Positions 34,236 through 44,145 of a stretch of 64,000 nucleotides of DNA are shown in pieces; the first letter of the stretch is position 1, and each line of letters opens with the position of its first letter. Made by a program: the position numbers and the translations under genes. The stretch comes from Paraburkholderia humisilvae (lineage in GTDB: Bacteria; Pseudomonadota; Gammaproteobacteria; Burkholderiales; Burkholderiaceae): contig NZ_CADIKH010000041.1 in the NCBI RefSeq assembly GCF_902859855.1, forward strand, positions 1 to 64,000, written 5' to 3'. Under the pieces are notes generated by a model that ran no database searches, was not told the DNA's origin, and saw only the letters and a program-made list of their open reading frames with translations.

Positions 34236-35171
34236 CTACGCCGGCAGATAGGCAAGCCGCACGTAGATGGGGGCGAACGGTTCGGCCTGCGTGATTTCGA
34301 TCAGCGACTCGCGCGATAGCTCGAGCATCGCGATGAAGTTCACGACCACCACCGGCACCCCGCGCGACACATCGAACAGTTCTGAAAACTCCATGAAGCG
34401 TGCATTTTGCAGCCGGCGCAGGATCACGCTCATATGTTCGCGTACCGACAGTTCCTCGCGGGAAATGCGGTGATGCTGCACCAGTTTTGCGCGCTTGATC
34501 ACATCGGCCCATGCGGCGCGCAGATCGTCGGTATTGACGTCCGGAAAGCGCGGCGTGATGCTCTGCTCGATGTACACCTCGGCGCGCAGGAAGTCGCGGC
34601 CCAGTTGCGGCAGATGATCAAGCTGCTGCGCGGCGAGTTTCATCTGCTCGTACTCGAGCAGCCGCCGTACGAGTTCCGCGCGCGGGTCTTCCGCTTCTTC
34701 ACCGGTGTCGGCTTTCTTCACCGGCAGCAGCATCCGCGATTTGATCTCGATCAGCATCGCCGCCATCAGCAGATATTCCGCCGCGAGTTCGAGGTTTGTT
34801 TTGCGCAGCTGTTCGACGTAGCCGAGGTACTGCGCGGTCACGTCGGCCATCGGAATGTCGAGCACATTGAAGTTCTGCTTGCGGATCAGGTACAACAGCA
34901 GATCCAGCGGGCCTTCGAAGGTCTCGAGAAAGACTTCAAGCGCGTCCGGCGGGATGTACAGGTCCTGCGGGAGCTTGAAGAGCGGTTCGCCGTACAGGCG
35001 CGCGAAAGCGATGCCGTCCACAGTGTCGGGCGTGGAGTCTTTCGTGGGCGCGGTGAGCGCGGCGTTCGCGGGCGCTTTATCAGGTCCGTGCGCGGGCCCA
35101 TGCGCAGGGGTATGCGCGGAACCTTGCGCAGCCGGAACCAGCGCGGCGCGGGCCTCGTCGGCGGAAGACAC
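34236..35171 (-). CDS. scpA: Segregation and condensation protein A
   Basis: ScpA is the kleisin subunit of the SMC condensin-like complex that organises the chromosome. The conserved start of the domain, ETFEGPLDLLLYLIRKQNFNVLDIPMADVTAQYL, lies at about residues 81-114, and the C-terminal winged helix is present. GTG 35171 is 3 bases after the DUF3460 stop and gives 311 residues; an earlier in-frame ATG would overlap the upstream gene. The first ~60 residues are Ala/Pro/His-rich and probably disordered. scpB is not in the window. Confidence 0.9.
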   Translation of the reverse strand: MSSADEARAALVPAAQGSAHTPAHGPAHGPDKAPANAALTAPTKDSTPDTVDGIAFARLYGEPLFKLPQDLYIPPDALEVFLETFEGPLDLLLYLIRKQNFNVLDIPMADVTAQYLGYVEQLRKTNLELAAEYLLMAAMLIEIKSRMLLPVKKADTGEEAEDPRAELVRRLLEYEQMKLAAQQLDHLPQLGRDFLRAEVYIEQSITPRFPDVNTDDLRAAWADVIKRAKLVQHHRISREELSVREHMSVILRRLQNARFMEFSELFDVSRGVPVVVVNFIAMLELSRESLIEITQAEPFAPIYVRLAYLPA

Positions 35172-35173
35172 GT

Positions 35174-35359
35174 TCAGAAGTTCTGGTAGTAGACGTACGG
35201 CGTTTGCTGGACGCGCGACGATTGTTGCTCCGCGCGTTCTTCGAGGTCGATGGGCTGCTTGTCCCACAACAGCGAGCGGCCGCGGCGCTGTTCTTCTTCG
35301 AGTTGCGGCTTTTGCGTTTTCAGCTGATTCAGGAACTGCGTGATGTCCGACTGATACAT
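35174..35359 (-). CDS. DUF3460 family small protein
   Basis: The 61-residue protein matches the DUF3460 pattern: MYQSDITQFLNQLKTQKPQLEEEQRRGRSLLWDKQPIDLEE, followed by a tail ending VYYQNF. The family is small and largely betaproteobacterial, with no known function. It lies immediately upstream of scpA on the same strand (coupled). A TAAAAT with an imperfect TTGCGG about 15 bases upstream (minus strand, near 35420-35450) may be its promoter. ATG 35359 is used; the frame upstream has no similarity. Confidence 0.85.
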   Translation of the reverse strand: MYQSDITQFLNQLKTQKPQLEEEQRRGRSLLWDKQPIDLEERAEQQSSRVQQTPYVYYQNF

Positions 35360-35605
35360 GGCTCGATGTCCGTGAAAGGAGAACGCGCCGCGAGGGCGGC
35401 CGTTCGGGTCGGACGTAATTTTAGCGCATGCGAGGGCACCGCAAGCGAATCTGTGGGGAAAGGACCGGTGCAAGGCCGTCAAGCGACGGCTGGCGCCGAT
35501 TAATTCGGGATGCGTGGGCGCTCCGATGTGGTCAAATAACAGCCTTCAGTCCTGCCGCGGACTGGCCTAACCTGAGAAACAGTCAACAATCGCCGGAGGT
35601 CGCGT

Positions 35606-37465
35606 TTGGCGGGGTGGTCAATCGAACCGTCGCAATCGCGGCACGGGCGGCGCAACGCCGTTCCGAAGCCGCACCGCGCGTCGGGGCCGCTGCCCGCAGC
35701 GCGGCTTTGGCGCGCTTGGCTCGTATTGACAATGGTCGCCGTGCTGTTTCTGGCGGCGGCGGGCGCACCCTCGGCGTATGCGGCACGAAAGCGTGCGTCG
35801 TACGACGTCACCATCGATGCGACGCCGCGTTCGCTGCGCAAACTGCTCCAGGACCACCTCGATATCGCCCGCTTCGCCACGCGCGACGACATCAGCAGCG
35901 AACAATTCGACTTTCTTGTCACCGCGACACCGCAACAGGTGCGCGACCTTGCGGCGACGCAAGGTTACTTCACGCCGGTCGTGCGCACCGACGCGCGCAC
36001 GATCGACGGCCGGCGCCTGGTCACCGTGCATGTCGACCCCGGTCCGCAAACCATCATCTCGTCGATCACACTGTCGTTTCGCGGTGCGGTCGAGACGGAG
36101 GACCCCGCGCAGGAAAACGCGACCCGTTTTGCGTTCTCGCTGCACGAGGGGGACCCGTTTACGCAGTCCGGCTGGGACGACGCGAAGAACGCATCGCTCA
36201 GGGCGCTGCAGGCGCGCCGCTACGTGGCCGCGAAGATTTCCCTCTCCGAGGCGCGCATCGATCCGCAAACGCATAGCGCGACGCTCTCGGTCACCTACGA
36301 CAGCGGTCCGACCTTCACCTTCGGCAATCTCGACATATCTGGCACGCAGCGTTATCCGGAAAGCATCATCCATAACGTCAATCCGATTACGCCTGGCCAG
36401 ATCTACGACGTGCAGCGCGTGACCGAACTGCAGCGCCAGCTACAGAACACGCCGTACTTCGCGAGCGTCGCGATCGACATCGACAACGATCCCACGAGGC
36501 CGCTCGAAACGCCGATGCACGTGAAAGTGAGCGAATTTCCGTTTAACAGCGTGCGCGGCGGCGTCGGCTATGCGACCGACACCGGCGCGCACGTACAAGG
36601 TTCGTACACGTATCTCAACACGTTCGGCGTCGCATGGCCGTTCACGGTGTCGGGCCGGATCGACCAGATCCAGCAGTTCGGGCAGATCCAGTTGTCGATG
36701 CAGCCCGGCAACCGCGGCTGGACCAACAGCGCGCTCGCGTCGTACACGACCACCGATGTGTCCGATACGCGCATCTACAGCCTGCGTGCGGGCGTGCAGC
36801 GCACACGCACGTCGCAGTATCTCGATTACTCGTATTCGCTGCTGTATTACCAGGACCGGTTGGACCAGAACAGCGCCCCGCCGACCACGGCCCGCGCGCT
36901 CGTGCCCGGATGGGCATGGACCCGCCGCAATACCGACGACCCGCTGTTTCCGCGCTCCGGCAACCTGATTCGCGCGGAAGCCAGCTTCGCGGTGAAAGGC
37001 GCGGCCGATCAGACGTTTATTCGCGGCTATGCGCGCGGGCAGCAATACGTGCCGGTCGGCCAGAGCGATCTCGTGCTGTTTCGCGCGGAGCTCGGCGCCG
37101 TGCTCACGAGCGGGCCGTCGAGCGGCGTGCCGGCGTCGCTGCTGTTCCGCGCGGGCGGCTCGAACTCGGTGCGCGGCTATAGCTTTGACGGCATCGGCAA
37201 CAACGTCGGCGGCTCGGTACTGCCGACCAAGTACCTCGTGACGGGGAGTTCCGAATATCAGCACTGGTTCAGTCACGACTGGGGTGCGGCGGTGTTTTTC
37301 GATATCGGTACCGCGACCGATAACTGGCACGAGAAGGAGTTCTTCCCTGGCGTCGGCTTTGGTGCGCGCTGGCGCAGTCCGGTCGGGCCGGTGAACCTCG
37401 ATCTCGCCTATGGGATTCGCGATCGTAGCGTGCGTCCGTACCTGACGCTCGGCATTGCCTTCTGA
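35606..37465 (+). CDS. tamA: Outer-membrane translocation and assembly protein TamA
   Basis: TamA is a BamA/Omp85-family outer-membrane barrel that with TamB helps place autotransporters and other proteins and phospholipids. The 619-residue protein starts with a signal region (WRAWLVLTMVAVLFLAAAGAPSAYA), then POTRA domains (about residues 70-300), and the C-terminal 16-strand barrel with GGSNSVRGYSFDGIGNN (the RGY-type motif of strand lid) and the C-terminal aromatic signature (RPYLTLGIAF). TTG 35606 follows a strong GGAGG. tamB starts 30 bases downstream. Confidence 0.92.
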   Translation: MAGWSIEPSQSRHGRRNAVPKPHRASGPLPAARLWRAWLVLTMVAVLFLAAAGAPSAYAARKRASYDVTIDATPRSLRKLLQDHLDIARFATRDDISSEQFDFLVTATPQQVRDLAATQGYFTPVVRTDARTIDGRRLVTVHVDPGPQTIISSITLSFRGAVETEDPAQENATRFAFSLHEGDPFTQSGWDDAKNASLRALQARRYVAAKISLSEARIDPQTHSATLSVTYDSGPTFTFGNLDISGTQRYPESIIHNVNPITPGQIYDVQRVTELQRQLQNTPYFASVAIDIDNDPTRPLETPMHVKVSEFPFNSVRGGVGYATDTGAHVQGSYTYLNTFGVAWPFTVSGRIDQIQQFGQIQLSMQPGNRGWTNSALASYTTTDVSDTRIYSLRAGVQRTRTSQYLDYSYSLLYYQDRLDQNSAPPTTARALVPGWAWTRRNTDDPLFPRSGNLIRAEASFAVKGAADQTFIRGYARGQQYVPVGQSDLVLFRAELGAVLTSGPSSGVPASLLFRAGGSNSVRGYSFDGIGNNVGGSVLPTKYLVTGSSEYQHWFSHDWGAAVFFDIGTATDNWHEKEFFPGVGFGARWRSPVGPVNLDLAYGIRDRSVRPYLTLGIAF

Positions 37466-37494
37466 TCAACCTTGTATCCGACTGCACGCGAAGC

Positions 37495-40400
37495 ATGACC
37501 ACAGACCGTATCGCCAACCTGTCATCGTCGGAACGCCCGGGTGAAGTGCCGCCCAGCGATGCCGATGGCGCGGGCGGCGCCGGTCGCGGGCCGGGCGGAG
37601 CCGATACGCCACCGCCGCCGCCGAAGCGCCGCCGGCGGCGTTTGTGGCGCGCGCTGGTCTGGGCGATCATCGCGCCCGTGCTGATCGTCGCGCTGCTGGC
37701 GGGTGCGCTGTATGGCGTCGTCGCGACCGAACGGGGCACCGCGTACGCGTGGCAGGCGGCGGTGAAGCTGCTGGGCGGCCGGCTGGGCGGCAGGTTCGAA
37801 GGCGGCACACTCGCGACTGGCGTGCGTCTGGCCAACGTGCAGTGGCGCAGCCTCGATGGCAGCGGCACCGAGATTCGCGTCGACCGTGCGTCGGGCAACT
37901 GGGCGCTATCTGGCCGGCCGTGGAAGTTCGTTGTCAATTATTTGCATGTCGGCACTATCGAAGCGCGGCTCGCGCCGTCGACCGAGCCGTCGAGCCCGCT
38001 CACGCTGCCACAGGATTTGCAATTGCCGATGCAGCTCGACGTGCGCGACTTGCGGGTCGACAAGCTGTTGCTGCACGAGGGCGGGTCGACCAGCGAATAC
38101 GCGCGGCTGCTATTTCACGGCCGCAGCGACGGGCGGCACCACGAGGCATCGGTCGACCGGCTCGATACGCCGTTCGGCGCGGTCACCGCGTCGGCGAAGC
38201 TCGACGGTGTGCGGCCGTTTCCATTGACTGGCGAGGCCGGTTATGCGGGCAAGGTCAACGACGAGGCGGTGCAGGTGCGTGGGCACGTGTCCGGCACGCT
38301 CGAGACGCTGATCGCGGAACTCGACGCGAGTGGCATGAAGCTCGACGGCCATGCGCGCGTCGAGGCGACGCCGTTCGCCGATGTGCCGCTGCAGCGCGCG
38401 ATGCTGACTTTCGATCACGTGAACCCGCAGGCGTTCGCGCCTGGCGCGCCGGCGGCGGACCTCACGGTGCGGGCGGATCTGCGGCCGGCGGGGGAGCGCG
38501 CGGCCGAGGCCGGACACAGCGCGAGCGGGACGGCGGCCAGTGGCGCGGCGACGGGTGCGGCCGGGGCCGGGTCTGCGGTTGCGTCCGCGGTTGGGTCCGC
38601 GTTTGGGTCAACCGCGACCGGCGCGTCAAACGCCGCTAGCGCATCGAGACCGGCAAGCGGAACCGGCGCGCAGCGCATGGCGGGGGCATCCACCGCCGCC
38701 AGCGCGATCAGCTCGGCCAGCCATGGCAGTACCGCCGGCGCGGCAGCCGCGGCCAGCGTCCCCGCTCCCGTCAACCCCGCGACGCGCCCGCGCGGCTTCA
38801 CGGTGACCGGTTCGGTTTCGATCGTCAACGCCAAACCCGGCTCGATCGACCAGCACCTGCTGCCGCTGATCGACGCTCACGCCGATGTGCGACTCGACGC
38901 GCAAGCGCAGCATATTTCGAAGCTGGCCGTGCGCCTCGTCAGGAACGCGACGGTGACCGGCGACGGCGAACTTGCCGGCAAGCGCGGCCGCTTCGATCTG
39001 AAAGTGGCGCGGCTGGACCTGAACGCGCTTGAGGCAAGCATTCGGCCGACGCAGTTCGCCGGCCCGATCGCCACTCGCCTGAACGACGATATCCGCACCG
39101 TGACGCTCGATCTCGCCGACCCGCAGGCGGCGCTGCGTGTGCAGGGCAAGGTCACGCTCGACCCGGCGCGCACGAGCTTCAACGACGTGCGGCTGACTTC
39201 GGGCGGGGGACGCATCGATCTGTCCGGTGCGGTCAAGAACGACGCCAGTTCGACGTACAACCTGCGGGCGACGCTGACCGACTTCGATCCGCTGTCGCTG
39301 ACCTCGATGATGACGCCCGCACCCACGTCGACCACGCCAGCGCGTTCCGCCGCGACAAGCGGCAGGCGCACACCCGTGCCGTCACGCACGTCTGCCGCCG
39401 CCGCACCCGCCAAACCGGCGCGCAAGATCGAAGCGCGCGTGAACGGCACGCTGAGCGCGTCCGGCCTGCTTGCCCCGACCTTCACGACCAAGGCGGAATT
39501 CAGGCTTGGCGAGAGCGTGTACGACAACCTGCCGATGACCGGCAGCGGCACGATCCAGCTGGCCGGCTCGCGCATTTTGCCGAGTCACGCGAACCTGTCG
39601 GTGGCGGGCAATCAGGTGGATCTGCAGGGCAGCTTCGGTGGCCGCGGCGATCGTCTGCGTTTTCGCGTCGATGCGCCGCAGCTCGATCGGCTCGGCTTCG
39701 GCGTCGCGGGCCTCGTCGAAGCGGACGGCGATCTCACCGGCACGTTCGCGCATCCGAACGTGACGCTCGACTACAAGGCGGACAGCGTCGTGTTCGGCGC
39801 GAACCGCCTCGGTCATGCGGCAGGCCACGCGGAGCTGCGCGACGGCGCGAATGGCGCGATGGTATTCACGACCGACGCGCGCAACCTGAGTACCGCGGGC
39901 GTCGAATTGAAGACGCTGACTGCGCGGCTGAACGGCACGCGCGCGAACCACACGATCGAGGCGGCCGCCACGGGCTCCCTGCGCGACCGGCCGCTCGATC
40001 TGTCGCTTGCCGCGAACGGGCGTCTGACCGATGCACGCGATGGCACGCATTGGGACGGCACGCTCACGCACCTGCAAAACCGCGGCACGCCCGCGCTGAA
40101 CATGGAGAGCCCGCTTACGGTGAGCGCGGGCCCGCAGCGTCTCACGCTTGGCGCGACGCGCATCACGCTCGAAGGCGCGCTGCTCGATCTGAAGTCGCTG
40201 TCCTACGACCACGGGCGGGTCCATTCCGCGGGCACGCTGACCAGCGTCTCGGTGACGCGCCTGCAGCAGCTGCGCCAGGAGTTCACCGGCACCCCGCCGG
40301 CGACGAAGACCGACCTCGTGTTCGACGGCGACTGGGACTTCACGCTGGGCGACACATCGAGCGGCCATATTCAGCTCAAGCGCCGCAGCGGCGACGTGAC

Positions 40401-41907
40401 GGTCGAAGTCGGGCGCGCCTTCGCGTCGCTCGGCGTCACCGATATCTCGGCGCGCGTGGACTTCGCCGCCGGTAATCATGCGAACGCGATCCTGCACGCG
40501 CAGGCAACCCGCGTCGGCGTGATCGATGCCAACGCGCACACCGCGCTCGCGATGCGCGACGGCGCGCTGACGCTCGACGAAGACGCGCCGCTCACCGGCA
40601 CGATCAACGCGGATGTGCCGTCGCTGAAAACGACCGGCGGCCTGCTCGGCCCAAGCTATGTGCTCGACGGACATATGGCGCTGCGCCTCGCGTTAAGCGG
40701 CACCGTTGCGAAGCCGAAGCTGTCCGGGTCGCTGGTCGGCGACGGCCTGTCCGCGACGGCCGTCGACCTCGGCGTGCGCTTGACGGACGGCGTGGTGCGT
40801 ATCGCGCTGTCGGAGAATCTCGTCGACTTCCAGCAGGTCGAGTTCCACGGCGGCGCGGGCACGCTGCGCGCGAGCGGCCGCGTGCGCCTCGACAATGCGG
40901 AGCCGGATCTGACCGCGAGCATCGTCGCGAATCAGCTCGAACTGTTCGCGTCGCCGGACCGGCAATTGACGCTGTCAGGCAGCGCGACTGTCGCGAACGC
41001 CGGCCAGCCGGGCGGGATCGCGATCAACGGCAAGTTCAATATCGAGCATGCGCGCTTCGACATGCCCGAGCAGGCGGCGCCACGCCTCGGAGACGACGTC
41101 GTGATCGTGCGGCCGGACGGCACGCTGTCGGGCGGCCGGCCGCGCGAGCCCGGCGACGCGAACAGGCCGGTCAGCCCATTTGCCCCGCGCGCGAATATCG
41201 AAATCGACCTCGGCAACGACTTCCGCTTCCGTGGCCAGGGCGCCGACGTCGGGCTGCGCGGCACGATTACCGCGCTGTCCACGCCGGACGTGCCGCTGCG
41301 CGCGGTCGGCAATGTCCGCGTGACGGAAGGGTCGAGCTATACCGCGTTCGGCCGCAAGCTCGCGATCGAGAATGGCTTCTTCACGTTTAATGGGCCCGTC
41401 GCGAATCCGGGCATCAATATCCTGGCGATGCGCCGCAATCAGGAAGTGGAGGCGGGCGTGCAGGTGACCGGCACAATCCAGGCGCCGGTCGCGAAGCTTG
41501 TCTCCGAGCCCAACGTGCCGGACAACGAAAAGCTGTCGTGGCTGCTGTTCGGTCACGGTACCGATCAGGGCAACAACCTTGGCCAGCAGAGCACGATGAC
41601 GGCCGCGCTCGCGTTGCTTGGCAGCGCGGGCGGCAAGCGGATCGCGCAGACCTTCGGGTTCGATGAATTTTCGATCGGCCGCAGCGAGGTGGGTCTGACC
41701 GACCCGCAGGTGGTGATGGTGTCGAAGGCGATCAACGAGCGGCTCGTGATCGGCTATGAGCAGGGGCTGCAGTCGGCGAGCAATGCGGTCAAGGCGACGC
41801 TGAACCTGACGCGCTACTGGTCGGTTGCCGCATACGGCGGCACGTTCCAGGGGATGGATCTGCTCTATACGCGGCGCTTCGATCGCTGGCCGTGGTTTTC
41901 GCGCTAA
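37495..41907 (+). CDS. tamB: Translocation and assembly module protein TamB
   Basis: TamB is an inner-membrane-anchored periplasmic protein spanning to TamA; its C-terminus is the DUF490 domain. The 1470-residue protein has a cytoplasmic basic start, one N-terminal membrane helix (LVWAIIAPVLIVALLAGALYG) and then long beta-rich repeats. The C-terminal DUF490 part includes FDEFSIGRSEVGLTDPQVVMVSKAINERLVIGYEQGLQ. A low-complexity Ala/Ser/Gly/Thr-rich insertion is near residues 330-430. It is followed by a terminator (41937-41967). Confidence 0.93.
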   Translation: MTTDRIANLSSSERPGEVPPSDADGAGGAGRGPGGADTPPPPPKRRRRRLWRALVWAIIAPVLIVALLAGALYGVVATERGTAYAWQAAVKLLGGRLGGRFEGGTLATGVRLANVQWRSLDGSGTEIRVDRASGNWALSGRPWKFVVNYLHVGTIEARLAPSTEPSSPLTLPQDLQLPMQLDVRDLRVDKLLLHEGGSTSEYARLLFHGRSDGRHHEASVDRLDTPFGAVTASAKLDGVRPFPLTGEAGYAGKVNDEAVQVRGHVSGTLETLIAELDASGMKLDGHARVEATPFADVPLQRAMLTFDHVNPQAFAPGAPAADLTVRADLRPAGERAAEAGHSASGTAASGAATGAAGAGSAVASAVGSAFGSTATGASNAASASRPASGTGAQRMAGASTAASAISSASHGSTAGAAAAASVPAPVNPATRPRGFTVTGSVSIVNAKPGSIDQHLLPLIDAHADVRLDAQAQHISKLAVRLVRNATVTGDGELAGKRGRFDLKVARLDLNALEASIRPTQFAGPIATRLNDDIRTVTLDLADPQAALRVQGKVTLDPARTSFNDVRLTSGGGRIDLSGAVKNDASSTYNLRATLTDFDPLSLTSMMTPAPTSTTPARSAATSGRRTPVPSRTSAAAAPAKPARKIEARVNGTLSASGLLAPTFTTKAEFRLGESVYDNLPMTGSGTIQLAGSRILPSHANLSVAGNQVDLQGSFGGRGDRLRFRVDAPQLDRLGFGVAGLVEADGDLTGTFAHPNVTLDYKADSVVFGANRLGHAAGHAELRDGANGAMVFTTDARNLSTAGVELKTLTARLNGTRANHTIEAAATGSLRDRPLDLSLAANGRLTDARDGTHWDGTLTHLQNRGTPALNMESPLTVSAGPQRLTLGATRITLEGALLDLKSLSYDHGRVHSAGTLTSVSVTRLQQLRQEFTGTPPATKTDLVFDGDWDFTLGDTSSGHIQLKRRSGDVTVEVGRAFASLGVTDISARVDFAAGNHANAILHAQATRVGVIDANAHTALAMRDGALTLDEDAPLTGTINADVPSLKTTGGLLGPSYVLDGHMALRLALSGTVAKPKLSGSLVGDGLSATAVDLGVRLTDGVVRIALSENLVDFQQVEFHGGAGTLRASGRVRLDNAEPDLTASIVANQLELFASPDRQLTLSGSATVANAGQPGGIAINGKFNIEHARFDMPEQAAPRLGDDVVIVRPDGTLSGGRPREPGDANRPVSPFAPRANIEIDLGNDFRFRGQGADVGLRGTITALSTPDVPLRAVGNVRVTEGSSYTAFGRKLAIENGFFTFNGPVANPGINILAMRRNQEVEAGVQVTGTIQAPVAKLVSEPNVPDNEKLSWLLFGHGTDQGNNLGQQSTMTAALALLGSAGGKRIAQTFGFDEFSIGRSEVGLTDPQVVMVSKAINERLVIGYEQGLQSASNAVKATLNLTRYWSVAAYGGTFQGMDLLYTRRFDRWPWFSR

Positions 41908-41936
41908 CCGCGCCGACGCGCGGCAGGCCGATCAAG

Positions 41937-41967
41937 AAAAAAGCACGCCGGCTGGCGTGCTTTTTCG
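41937..41967 (+). terminator. Bidirectional terminator between tamB and metG
   Basis: A perfect 9-bp stem AAGCACGCC / GGCGTGCTT with a GGCT loop has a T run on the plus side and an A run on the other side, so it can stop both tamB and the convergent metG. Confidence 0.9.
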
Positions 41968-41988
41968 TCGAGTGTGCGGTGCGGCGCG

Positions 41989-44145
41989 TCACTTCACCCG
42001 CATGCCCGGTTTCGCGCCGCTATTCGGCTCCAGCACGTAAATGCCCGGCTCCGCCTTTTCATCGGCCGCCGATGCCGCCAGCACCATCCCTTCGGACAGC
42101 CCGAACTTCATCTTGCGCGGCGCGAGGTTCGCGACCATCACCGTCAGCTTGCCGACCAGCTGCTCCGGCTGATACGCGGACTTGATGCCGGAAAACACAT
42201 TGCGCGTCTTCTCTTCGCCGACATCGAGCGTGAGCTGCAGCAGCTTGTCCGATCCCTCGACGGCCTTGCAGTCGACGATCCTGGCGATGCGCAGATCGAT
42301 CTTCGCGAAGTCGTCGATCGAGATGATCGGCGCTTCCTCTTCCTTGCCGTTCGCGCCGTTTTTCCCATTCGCGATGGCTTTGCCCGGCGCCTCGGTTGCT
42401 TTCGACGTTGCACCGGTTTGCGCCGCAGGCGTTGCCTGCAGCGACGAGCGATTCGCTTCGAGCAGCGCGTCGATCTGTTTCGGATCGACGCGCGTCATCA
42501 GATGCTTGTACGCGTTGACCGGACGACTCGACGAAAGGGGTCGCTCGGCATCGGCCCAGACGAGCGGCTCGATGCCGAGGAAGGCTTCAGCCGCTTGCGC
42601 AACCTGGGGCAGCACGGGCTTGAGCGCCAGCGACAGCAGCCGGAACGCCTCGAGGCTGACGCTGCACGTCTCGTGAAGCGCGACCGCGTTGGCCGGGTCT
42701 TTCGCCTGATCCCACGGCTTCGCGGTATCGACATAGCTGTTCACGGCGTCGGCGAGTTCCATCGTCTGGCGCAGCGCACGGCCGTAGTCGCGCGCTTCGT
42801 AGTGCGCGGCGATCTGCGGCAGCGCCGCGCGCAGCGTGCCGAGCAGCGGATGATGCAGCGCGCTGTCCTGCACGCGGCCGTCGAAACGTTTGATCAGAAA
42901 GCCCGCCGCGCGGCTCGCGATATTCACGTACTTGCCGACCAGATCGCTGTTGACGCGCGCCTGGAAGTCATCGAGGTTCAGGTCGATGTCTTCCATCGTG
43001 CCGTTGAGTTTCGCCGCGAAGTAGTAGCGCAGCCACTCGGGGTTCATGCCCGCTTCGATATAGCTGTTCGCGGTGATGAACGTGCCGCGCGACTTCGACA
43101 TCTTCGCGCCGTCGACCGTCAGGAAGCCGTGCGCGAACACATTGGTCGGCGTGCGATGGCCGGAAAATTCGAGCATCGCGGGCCAGAACAGCGTATGGAA
43201 GTACAGGATGTCCTTGCCGATAAAGTGATACTGCTCGGCCGTCGAACCCTTGCGAATCCACGCGTCGAAGTCGATGCCGCGCTGCGCGCACAGGTTCCTG
43301 AAGCTCGCGTAGTAGCCGACCGGCGCGTCGAGCCACACGTAGAAATATTTGCCCGGCGCGTCCGGAATTTCGAAGCCGAAGTACGGCGCGTCGCGCGAGA
43401 TATCCCAGTCGGCGAGTTTCGCATCGCCGCTCGCCCCCAGCCATTCGCGCATCTTGTTGGTCGCTTCCGGCTGCGCGAGACCGCCGACCCAGTCGCGCAG
43501 AAAGGCTTCGCAGCGCGGATCGGACAGGCGGAAGAAATAGTGCGTCGACTTCCTGCGCACCGGCGTCGCGCCTGACACGACCGAGTACGGGTTGATCAGG
43601 TCGGTCGGCGAGTAGGTCGAGCCGCACACCTCGCAACTGTCGCCATACTGGTCTTTCGCGCCGCACTTCGGGCACTCGCCCTTGATGAAGCGGTCCGGCA
43701 GGAACATTTCCTTGACGGGGTCGTACGCCTGCTCGATCTCGCGCGCGTCGATCAGCCCTGCATCGCGAAGCGCGACATAGATCGATTCGGACAGCACGCG
43801 GTTTTCTTCGGAATCGGTCGTGTAGTAGTTGTCGAACGAAATGCCGAAGTTTTTGAAGTCGCGCGTGTGCTCCTGCCACACACGATCGATCAGCTGTTTC
43901 GGCGTGACCCCTTCCTGCTCCGCTTTCAGCATGATCGGCGTGCCGTGCGTGTCGTCGGCGCCGACGTAGTAGACCTCGTGCCCATGCATGCGCAGCGCGC
44001 GGACCCAGATGTCCGTCTGGATGTATTCGACAAGGTGGCCGATATGAATCTGGCCGTTCGCGTACGGCAGCGCGGACGTGACGAGAATCTGGCGGCGGCC
44101 CGGCGGCGTGCCGGAGGCGTTGAGGTCGGAAGCGGATGCTGACAT
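41989..44145 (-). CDS. metG: Methionyl-tRNA synthetase
   Basis: MetG charges tRNA-Met in the cytoplasm. The 718-residue protein has the HIGH motif at 34-37 (GQIHIGHLVEYIQTD), a KMSKS motif near 346 (AKMSKSRGT), a zinc-binding knuckle with CPKCGAKDQYGDSCEVCG, and a C-terminal tRNA-binding (EMAP-like) domain beginning IDDFAKIDLRIARIVDCK after a linker rich in Ala, Thr, Gly, Asn and Lys. It is convergent with tamB and divergent from the 44608 gene. Confidence 0.96.
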   Translation of the reverse strand: MSASASDLNASGTPPGRRQILVTSALPYANGQIHIGHLVEYIQTDIWVRALRMHGHEVYYVGADDTHGTPIMLKAEQEGVTPKQLIDRVWQEHTRDFKNFGISFDNYYTTDSEENRVLSESIYVALRDAGLIDAREIEQAYDPVKEMFLPDRFIKGECPKCGAKDQYGDSCEVCGSTYSPTDLINPYSVVSGATPVRRKSTHYFFRLSDPRCEAFLRDWVGGLAQPEATNKMREWLGASGDAKLADWDISRDAPYFGFEIPDAPGKYFYVWLDAPVGYYASFRNLCAQRGIDFDAWIRKGSTAEQYHFIGKDILYFHTLFWPAMLEFSGHRTPTNVFAHGFLTVDGAKMSKSRGTFITANSYIEAGMNPEWLRYYFAAKLNGTMEDIDLNLDDFQARVNSDLVGKYVNIASRAAGFLIKRFDGRVQDSALHHPLLGTLRAALPQIAAHYEARDYGRALRQTMELADAVNSYVDTAKPWDQAKDPANAVALHETCSVSLEAFRLLSLALKPVLPQVAQAAEAFLGIEPLVWADAERPLSSSRPVNAYKHLMTRVDPKQIDALLEANRSSLQATPAAQTGATSKATEAPGKAIANGKNGANGKEEEAPIISIDDFAKIDLRIARIVDCKAVEGSDKLLQLTLDVGEEKTRNVFSGIKSAYQPEQLVGKLTVMVANLAPRKMKFGLSEGMVLAASAADEKAEPGIYVLEPNSGAKPGMRVK

